Assembly (NCBI GenBank): GCA_947625455.1
Contig: CANQOJ010000086.1
Location: forward strand, 1-9,324
DNA: 9,324 nt
Direction of reading: 5' to 3'
From: an uncultured Clostridia bacterium
GTDB lineage: Bacteria > Bacillota > Clostridia > Oscillospirales > Ruminococcaceae
Position numbers and translations under genes: made by a program
The notes under the pieces: model-generated
The model's database searches: none
What the model saw: the letters and a program-made list of their open reading frames with translations, nothing else
What the model was told of the DNA's origin: nothing
In this document: positions 5,131-9,324 of the stretch, one piece after another
How the letters are laid out: each line of letters starts with the position of its first letter
How positions within the stretch are numbered: position 1 is the first letter of the stretch

Positions 5131-7329
5131 TCATTTATCGGATTTTTTCACGCGTATAACAAGGTTTTCAATATCTTTAACAGCATTTATATCGCTGACC
5201 TGATTTTCTCCTACATCCAAAATCTTGAGTTTTTTCAGACTTCTTATCGGCGTTAAATCACAGTGATGATCAAGGCACAAATATAAATACTTCAGATTTT
5301 CAAGGTTTGAGATTTGCCAGATATCTCTTATTTCATTCCCGCTAAGGTCCAGCAGCTCCAAGCGCGCAATTTTTGAAATCAGCGCGATATTGCTTATCCT
5401 GTTTTGATTTAATTTTAATTCTTTAAGTTTATCAAGCCCCAAAATCGGCGTTATATCGTTTATATTGTTCTCCGACAAATCCAGAGTTTCAACATCGAGC
5501 AGCCTCGAAAGCGCGGTAATGTCACTTATATTGTTGCCGCTCAAATTCAGCTCATGCAGACGGAAAAGTTTTGCAAGCGGGGTTATATCGCTGATTTGAT
5601 TATTGCTCAGACGAAGTGTTCTTAAATTATTGAGCTTTAAAAGCGGGGATATATCGCTTATATTGTTCTCCGACAAATCAAGGAGATTAAGACCTGTGAT
5701 TTTTGAAAGCGGGGTTATGTCGCTTATATTATTCCCTCTCAAACTCAGAGCGTCCAGGAAAAAGACAATGCGTGAAAACGGCGATATATCGCTTATATTG
5801 TTATAACTCAAATCTAAACCCGTAATATTTACAAGGCTTTCAAGCGACGGCAGACTGCTTATCTTATTACTGCAGAAATATGCATATTTCAATTTGGCAA
5901 GGCTTGAAACCGCCGAAATGTCGCTTAAATTATTCTCACTAATGTACAATTGTTCAAGATTTGCGAGATTTGCAAGCGGAGAGATGTCGCTGATTTGGTT
6001 GCTACCCAAATATAGGTATTCTAATTTGACAAGGCTTGAAAGCGGTGAGATGTCGCCGATTTGATTGTTATTCAAATACAGGTATTTTAATTTGACAAGG
6101 TTTGAAAGCGGTGAAATATCGATGATTTGATTGTTATTCAAATGCAGGTATTCTAATTTGACAAGGTTTGAAAGCGGCGAGATATCGTCGATTTTGTTGT
6201 TGTCCAATTGCAGGGATTTTAATTCGACAAGGCTTGAAAGCGGTGAGATATCGCTGATTTGATTGTTACTCAAATTCAGTGTTTTTAATGCCGAAAGAGT
6301 TGAAAGCCCCGAAATGTCGGTTAAATTGTTATACGCCGCATACATGGTTTCAAGGACTTTGAGGTTTGGAAGCGGAGGAATGCTGCTTACCGAATTTCTT
6401 CTCAGCGACAAATACTTCAGCTTACCGAGATTAGCAAGCGGAGATATATCGCTCACATTGTTATCATTAAAATCAAGACTTGTAAGCTCTGTGAGGTTTG
6501 AAAGCGGTGACAAGTCGCTTATCTGATTATTTGACAAATTTAAAGATTCTAATTTATCAAGTCCTGCAAGCGGTGAAATGTCGCTTATCTGATTATCCCA
6601 AGCCCAAAGAACTTGTAATTTGGTCAAGCCTGCAAGCGGGGTTATATCGCTCACATTGTTATTTGAAAAATAAAGTTCTTTAAGTTTTGTAAGCTTTTCA
6701 AGCGCAGATATATCGCTTATTCCATTCTTCTGCATATCAAGCTCATCTAATTCGGTGAGATTTGCAAGAGCTGAAATATCGCTGATTTGATTTTCACATA
6801 TATGCAGCTGTTTTAATTTGGTCAGACCTGCAAGCGGGGTTATGTCGCTTATTTGGTTGTCATACAGCAACATATATTCAAGGTTTTTAAGGTTTTCAAG
6901 CGCGGATATATCGCTGATTTGATTTGAGCTCAAATTCAGCGAGACCAATTTTGTGAGATTTGCTAAAGCCGAAATATCACTGATATTATTATTCGGCATA
7001 AGCAGCATCTCTAATTCGGTGAGGTTAGCAAGCGGTGAGATGTCGCTGACGCTTTCAGCCTTCAAATCCAGAACTTCTAATTTGGTGAGGTTTGCAAGCG
7101 GCGAAATGTCGCTGACGCCTTTAGCCTTCAAATCCAGAGCTTCTAATTTGGTGAGGTTTGAAAGCGGTGAGATGTCGCTGATATCGTTTTTCAAGATCAA
7201 CCGCAATTCCTTTAGGTTTACAAGTTTCCCTACTTCAACCAGATCCTCTTCAAAATCCTCAACATACAAATCCAGACCTTCCGTTTCCTCAACATTAAAC
7301 TCTTCGCCTTTAATCATAACAGTTTTCAT
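5131..7329 (-). CDS. Cytosolic internalin-type leucine-rich repeat protein (31 LRRs)
   Basis: The 732 residues divide exactly into a 37-residue acidic N-terminal segment, 31 consecutive leucine-rich repeats (residues 38-720), and a 12-residue basic tail ending KKSDK. Repeats are 22 residues, except one near residue 522 that carries one extra residue. The unit follows LxxLxLxxNxISDISPLxNL, the internalin/SDS22-like pattern, which builds a curved solenoid for protein binding. Unlike secreted internalins it has no signal peptide, transmembrane helix, LPxTG motif or other surface anchor, so it is probably cytosolic. The N-terminal segment does not resemble an internalin cap. The ATG at 7329 has AAAGGA at 7339-7344, 9 bases upstream, and a strong promoter above it. 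Only non-enzymatic repeat sequence is visible, so a scaffold, inhibitor or recognition role is the reasonable inference. The ligand is unknown. The two genes downstream on the same strand are candidate partners. Confidence 0.93.
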   Translation of the reverse strand: MKTVMIKGEEFNVEETEGLDLYVEDFEEDLVEVGKLVNLKELRLILKNDISDISPLSNLTKLEALDLKAKGVSDISPLANLTKLEVLDLKAESVSDISPLANLTELEMLLMPNNNISDISALANLTKLVSLNLSSNQISDISALENLKNLEYMLLYDNQISDITPLAGLTKLKQLHICENQISDISALANLTELDELDMQKNGISDISALEKLTKLKELYFSNNNVSDITPLAGLTKLQVLWAWDNQISDISPLAGLDKLESLNLSNNQISDLSPLSNLTELTSLDFNDNNVSDISPLANLGKLKYLSLRRNSVSSIPPLPNLKVLETMYAAYNNLTDISGLSTLSALKTLNLSNNQISDISPLSSLVELKSLQLDNNKIDDISPLSNLVKLEYLHLNNNQIIDISPLSNLVKLKYLYLNNNQIGDISPLSSLVKLEYLYLGSNQISDISPLANLANLEQLYISENNLSDISAVSSLAKLKYAYFCSNKISSLPSLESLVNITGLDLSYNNISDISPFSRIVFFLDALSLRGNNISDITPLSKITGLNLLDLSENNISDISPLLKLNNLRTLRLSNNQISDITPLAKLFRLHELNLSGNNISDITALSRLLDVETLDLSENNINDITPILGLDKLKELKLNQNRISNIALISKIARLELLDLSGNEIRDIWQISNLENLKYLYLCLDHHCDLTPIRSLKKLKILDVGENQVSDINAVKDIENLVIRVKKSDK
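5170..7218 (-). repeat. Tandem 66-bp coding repeats (31 units)
   Basis: This block encodes the 31 LRR units in almost perfect 66-bp register, interrupted by a single 3-bp insertion. On the plus strand it appears as recurring AGCGGnGAnATnTCGCTGAT-like segments. Such arrays can expand or contract by slippage or recombination, and they produce spurious plus-strand open frames. Confidence 0.92.
5965..6228 (-). repeat. Most recently duplicated LRR units (repeats 16-19)
   Basis: Four adjacent units (residues 368-455) are the most alike in the array. Units 17 (6097-6162) and 18 (6031-6096) differ at 7 of 66 bases by my alignment. Units 18 and 19 (5965-6030) differ at 12. Other units are visibly more diverged, which points to recent local expansion or gene conversion here. 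Confidence 0.75.
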
Positions 7330-7352
7330 AGCTACACATCCTTTCTGATTTC

Positions 7353-7381
7353 ATTATACCATATTTCAACCAAAATGTAAA
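7353..7381 (-). promoter_or_regulatory. Sigma-A promoter of the LRR gene
   Basis: On the minus strand, TTTACA (7381-7376) and a perfect TATAAT (7358-7353) are exactly 17 bases apart, and TGG precedes the -10 as an extended element. Transcription would begin near 7346, giving a short leader with the ribosome binding site at 7339-7344. Confidence 0.85.
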
Positions 7382-7398
7382 GCACAATCGTACCCTTT

Positions 7399-7441
7399 TA
7401 TTTTATTATACGTCAGCTTCCTGCAAATGTACAGTGCAGAT
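7399..7441. repeat. 43-bp direct repeat, copy 1
   Basis: Matches 7634-7676 at 40 of 43 positions, offset 235 bp. Both copies contain GCAAATGTACAGTGCAGAT. On the minus strand this copy includes TGTACA, 17 bases, then TATAAT (7410-7405), which could be a second promoter about 50 bp upstream of the main LRR promoter. The -35 is weak (four of six). Confidence 0.8.
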
Positions 7442-7555
7442 TTCAGCACCCCTGTCGTTGATTGTCATTTTAAAAGGTGTTACACGGCAAAGGTCGTTGA
7501 GATTGCGGGCAAGGCTTTGCGAAAATATCAGGCTACGGCTTTCATTGATGGCAAT
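7406..7555 (-). pseudogene. Vestigial or non-coding open frame between the direct repeats
   Basis: This minus-strand frame runs 49 codons from an in-frame TGA (7558-7556) to tandem TAA stops at 7408-7403, ending ICTVHLQEADV. The same frame is also open upstream of that TGA, back to about 7630. There is no good ribosome binding site or long ATG-initiated frame; the longest ATG start in this frame gives only about 20 residues (from MTINDRGAE). It may be the remnant of a small gene broken by one stop, or simply the coding appearance of a repeat element. I cannot name a product. Confidence 0.25.
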
Positions 7556-7633
7556 TCAAACCCGCGCGGTTTGTTGGCTGAACTTGAACTCAAATGCAAA
7601 ACGCAAGTTAAACACTCGTTGTTCAATGCCATA
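7442..7633. other. Unique segment between the two direct repeats
   Basis: This 192-bp segment is flanked by the two 43-bp direct repeats, so repeat plus segment forms one 235-bp unit. It contains a 6-bp inverted repeat (CAAACC at 7557-7562, GGTTTG at 7568-7573). It holds no gene I can support on either strand. The long plus-strand frame through it continues into the tRNA gene and is not real. Confidence 0.4.
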
Positions 7634-7676
7634 TATTTTATTATACGGCAGCTTTTTGCAAATGTACAGTGCAGAT
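7634..7676. repeat. 43-bp direct repeat, copy 2
   Basis: Differs from copy 1 only at the positions equivalent to 7413, 7420 and 7421. On the minus strand it again gives TGTACA, a 17-base spacer and TATAAT (7645-7640), followed by TAAAATA. Read as protein it ends ICTVHLQKAAV and two stops, parallel to copy 1. Sequence on either side is unrelated to that around copy 1. Confidence 0.8.
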
Positions 7677-7789
7677 ATTTGCTACGTAATTTTTACCAAA
7701 ACCCCAATGCACATTTTAGCAAATCTGCCAAACAAATCGGGAACATTTTTGACGGCACACAAATTTTTGAATTTTTTGAAGAAAACTAC
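7677..7789. other. AT-rich spacer, no gene seen
   Basis: This stretch between the second direct repeat and the tRNA promoter is AT-rich with several T runs. I see no credible start codon with a ribosome binding site and no strong hairpin. Confidence 0.5.
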
Positions 7790-7818
7790 TTGATTTTTTT
7801 CGATAAGTGTGTTATAAT
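7790..7818 (+). promoter_or_regulatory. Promoter of the tRNA-Pro gene
   Basis: TTGATT (7790-7795) and a perfect TATAAT (7813-7818) are separated by exactly 17 bases. The expected start near 7825 leaves under 10 bases before the mature tRNA 5' end at 7834, typical of a single-gene tRNA transcript. Confidence 0.85.
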
Positions 7819-7833
7819 GTATAAGTTGATTAT

Positions 7834-7910
7834 CGAGGCGTGGCTCAGTTTGGTAGAGCGCTGCGTTCGGGACGCAGAGGCCGTGGGTTCGAATCCCGTC
7901 GCCTCGACCA
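7834..7910 (+). tRNA. tRNA-Pro (anticodon CGG)
   Basis: The full cloverleaf can be drawn. The acceptor stem is CGAGGCG (7834-7840) with CGCCTCG (7900-7906). The D stem is GCTC/GAGC. The anticodon stem is CTGCG (7861-7865) with CGCAG (7873-7877), around loop TTCGGGA with anticodon CGG at 7868-7870. The T loop is TTCGAAT, the discriminator base is A, and CCA is encoded at 7908-7910. The C1:G72 pair and A73 fit proline identity. It reads CCG codons. Its 3' end is the likely integration site of the neighbouring recombinase. Confidence 0.97.
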
Positions 7911-7945
7911 AAATGCCAAAAGACCGCATTGTTATGCGGTCTTTT
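7880..7945. other. Candidate attachment site (attL) at the tRNA-Pro 3' end
   Basis: Tyrosine recombinases encoded next to a tRNA usually recombine within the T arm to 3' end of that gene, leaving the tRNA intact. The core would lie within the T loop, acceptor arm and CCA (7880-7910), possibly extending into the terminator. The second att copy is not in this window, so the core cannot be delimited. Confidence 0.4.
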
Positions 7946-7952
7946 ATTTTTT
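7918..7952 (+). terminator. Intrinsic terminator of tRNA-Pro
   Basis: A perfect 12-bp stem, AAAAGACCGCAT (7918-7929) with ATGCGGTCTTTT (7934-7945), closes a TGTT loop and is followed by ATTTTTTA. It starts 8 bases after the CCA end. On the minus strand it has a weaker T tail and may also stop the integrase transcript, whose stop codon is at 7995-7997. Confidence 0.92.
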
Positions 7953-7994
7953 ATCCCCGAATTTTCCCCGAAGAAACGCTGAATTTTATTTGTT

Positions 7995-9188
7995 TCACAC
8001 TTTTAGCCCCTGCAGAACATTTAGGACTTCCCGCTCAGATGACTTATATAGATGGCTGTATGTGTCAAGCGTCTCTGTGATGTTGGAGTGACCTAATCGC
8101 TTGGAGATGGCAACAACGTTCACGTTGTTGTTAATCAGAAACGTTGCGTGGCTATGTCGGAAATCATGTATTCTTATGTGTGGCAAGCCTGCTTCTTTTG
8201 CGTACAGTCTGTTTCGATTATCAACAGAGGAGTCTCGGATTGACTTATTGCCATACCCGCATATTTTGAAATTGTTGTTGAATTGGTCGGGAGCGGCATT
8301 TTGCTGCCTTTCCTTATGGGCATTTAAGATGTCAAGGAGCTGTTGGGGTATTAAGATATCACGAATTTTGTGATTTTTAGGCGTGTCCACATAATCATTT
8401 CCATCAGCGTCCTTAATCTTTTGAGAAACAGAGCGGCGAATATGCATTGTATTACCCTCGATATCATTCCATGTCAGTCCATAACACTCACCTTTTCTAA
8501 GCCCCATAAAGAACAGTATGCAGAAGAAAACATAGTAGTTCCAATCTTCAATCGTGTTACAGTGGTTTTTGGCAGCTTCAATAAAGCGTTCAAACTGCTC
8601 AGATGTGTAAAACTGCATTTCTTTTTTTGTACTGCTCCGCTTGCTTTCATTAAATGTAAATTCGAGTGTATCCTTCAGAGGATTATTGGGGATATACTTC
8701 AATTTGACAGCATAGTTTAATAAGCTCATAAGGGTCTTGTAGGCATTGCGTTTAGTGCGCTGACTTATATTCTCATCTTTATTACCCTTTGTCAGCTTTT
8801 GTTCGTCAATTTTCTCTAACCAATTATTAAGCGTTTCCATATTCAGCTTATTAAGACTTGTTTCTCCAAGATACGGCTCTACACGCAGGCGAAGGGTTCT
8901 CATTGTAGTGTCATGCGCCCCTTTTTTACATTTCCGCGAATGGTATTTTTCATATTCGTTGATAAGCTGCGATACGGTCATTTTGGACGGCAACGTAACT
9001 CCTTGGTCTTTGTATTCTTGTTCAAGCTGCCGTTCTACATCTTTAGCTTCCTCATATCCGTAAACCGTCCGCTCTACTTGTTTATGATTGCCGTTGCGGT
9101 CTGTATAGTTCACTCGAACCCTATATACATTCTCGTTCCCTTTGATTTTCCTTTTGAATTTGTCCTTGTCTATTTTGGTTATAGGCAT
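7995..9188 (-). CDS. int: Site-specific tyrosine recombinase / integrase
   Basis: This 397-residue protein should catalyse integration and excision of a mobile element. The domains are those of Gram-positive phage and ICE integrases. An N-terminal arm-type DNA-binding region lies at about 15-60 (VYRVRVNYTDRNGNHKQ). A SAM-like core-binding domain lies at about 70-170, and the catalytic domain at about 190-390. Catalytic residues are complete: Arg231 in MGLRKGE, Lys271 in TPKNHKIRDI, His341 and Arg344 in HDFRHSHAT, His367 in LGHSN, and nucleophile Tyr377 in TLDTYSHLY. The ATG at 9188 is preceded by an AAAGGGG-type ribosome binding site ending 10 bases upstream, and by a promoter at 9213-9240. 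It converges on tRNA-Pro, its probable target. No frameshift or lost residue is seen, so it may be active. A stand-alone integrase relic with degraded cargo cannot be excluded from this window. Confidence 0.95.
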   Translation of the reverse strand: MPITKIDKDKFKRKIKGNENVYRVRVNYTDRNGNHKQVERTVYGYEEAKDVERQLEQEYKDQGVTLPSKMTVSQLINEYEKYHSRKCKKGAHDTTMRTLRLRVEPYLGETSLNKLNMETLNNWLEKIDEQKLTKGNKDENISQRTKRNAYKTLMSLLNYAVKLKYIPNNPLKDTLEFTFNESKRSSTKKEMQFYTSEQFERFIEAAKNHCNTIEDWNYYVFFCILFFMGLRKGECYGLTWNDIEGNTMHIRRSVSQKIKDADGNDYVDTPKNHKIRDILIPQQLLDILNAHKERQQNAAPDQFNNNFKICGYGNKSIRDSSVDNRNRLYAKEAGLPHIRIHDFRHSHATFLINNNVNVVAISKRLGHSNITETLDTYSHLYKSSEREVLNVLQGLKV

Positions 9189-9212
9189 ACCTGCAACACC
9201 CCTTTTATCTAC

Positions 9213-9240
9213 ATTATACCACTTTTTATATAAAATTCAA
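9213..9240 (-). promoter_or_regulatory. Promoter of the integrase gene
   Basis: On the minus strand, TTGAAT (9240-9235) and a perfect TATAAT (9218-9213) are 16 bases apart, with an extended -10 (TGG before TATAAT). Transcription would start near 9206, so the integrase appears to have its own promoter. Confidence 0.75.
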
Positions 9241-9268
9241 GCCTTGAACAACCGATTTTTTGCCGCTG

Positions 9269-9298
9269 CCTGCCGTGCTTTTTTCGGCGGGGGTTTTT
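9269..9298 (+). terminator. Plus-strand terminator-like hairpin
   Basis: CCTGCCG (9269-9275) pairs with CGGCGGG (9285-9291) with one G-T wobble, across a T-rich loop, and is followed by GGTTTTT. It has the form of a plus-strand intrinsic terminator, but no plus-strand gene lies between the tRNA terminator and this point. Function is uncertain. Confidence 0.4.
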
Positions 9299-9323
9299 AG
9301 CCTTACGGCTGCACTGTAAGGCT
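9299..9323. other. Perfect 8-bp inverted repeat at the window edge
   Basis: AGCCTTAC (9299-9306) and GTAAGGCT (9316-9323) enclose a 9-base loop. If T residues continue beyond the window it would be a second plus-strand terminator. Otherwise it may be an integrase- or excisionase-related site or the edge of a repeat. Confidence 0.4.
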
Positions 9324-9324
9324 T

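Larger units (their letters stand above)
7911..9324. mobile_element. Left end of a tRNA-Pro-integrated element (prophage, ICE or island)
   Basis: A complete tyrosine recombinase lies 84 bp from a tRNA 3' end, with its own 3' end facing the tRNA. This is a standard layout for an element integrated at a tRNA. Apart from the integrase only 136 bp remain before the window ends, so cargo, excisionase and the right attachment site cannot be assessed. Left of the tRNA, the LRR block and CoA operon are probably host chromosome, though this is inferred. Confidence 0.55.

Noticed and set aside
5170..7218. CRISPR array, because of the regularly spaced repeats
   Set aside because: The 66-bp period is continuous coding sequence giving in-frame LRRs on the minus strand. 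There are no unrelated spacers of constant length between identical repeats, and no cas genes.
6953..7348. Plus-strand frame with repeated SGEMSL segments
   Set aside because: It is the complement of the LRR array; the repetition comes from the 66-bp coding repeats.
7399..7676. Insertion sequence or transposon bounded by the 43-bp repeats
   Set aside because: The repeats are direct rather than inverted. No transposase is encoded in the 192 bp between them, and I see no target-site duplication.
7406..7676. Integron attC or cassette array
   Set aside because: No attC-like imperfect palindromes or integron integrase are present. The recombinase in the window is of the phage/ICE type.
7427..8080. 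A 217-codon plus-strand open frame across the repeat region
   Set aside because: It runs through the tRNA-Pro promoter, the tRNA gene and its terminator, then into the integrase in antisense. It has no ribosome binding site or recognisable product.

Overview
The window looks like chromosomal DNA from a low-to-moderate GC Bacillota, most likely a gut-type Clostridia. The evidence is strong AGGAGG/AAAGGA ribosome binding sites, sigma-A promoters with extended -10 boxes, a CCA-encoding tRNA, and clostridial-looking PanC, PanD and CoaX sequences. The assignment rests on motif style only; no database search was possible.

Region 1 (1-3053, + strand) is a tightly packed operon for coenzyme A synthesis: panC (5' end cut off by the window edge), panD, coaBC and coaX. 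Neighbouring genes overlap or lie within 4 bases. PanD makes beta-alanine, PanC joins it to pantoate, CoaX (type III pantothenate kinase) phosphorylates pantothenate, and CoaBC adds and decarboxylates cysteine to give 4'-phosphopantetheine. A hairpin with T-rich tails closes the operon and also ends the convergent genes to its right.

Region 2 (3092-7381, - strand) is an accessory block. It holds two unrecognised genes spaced 2 bases apart (308 and 323 codons). Upstream of them on the same strand is a 732-residue protein made almost entirely of 31 tandem 22-residue internalin-type leucine-rich repeats. That protein has no signal peptide, membrane segment or sorting signal, so it should be cytosolic. 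It has a near-consensus promoter. A 138-bp gap with two dyads and a possible promoter separates it from the two-gene unit.

Region 3 (7382-7833) has no convincing gene. It holds a 43-bp direct repeat present twice, 235 bp apart. Each copy carries a minus-strand TATAAT box and the same short reading-frame tail. A minus-strand frame broken by one TGA lies between them. The region ends in the promoter of a tRNA-Pro(CGG) gene.

Region 4 (7834-9324) is the tRNA-Pro gene with its terminator, followed by a complete minus-strand tyrosine recombinase whose 3' end faces the tRNA. This is the usual arrangement of a prophage, ICE or genomic island integrated at a tRNA 3' end, with the rest of the element probably to the right. 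Two + strand hairpins fill the right edge.

The most unusual parts are the cytosolic 31-repeat LRR protein with its two unknown neighbours, and the promoter-bearing direct repeats upstream of it.
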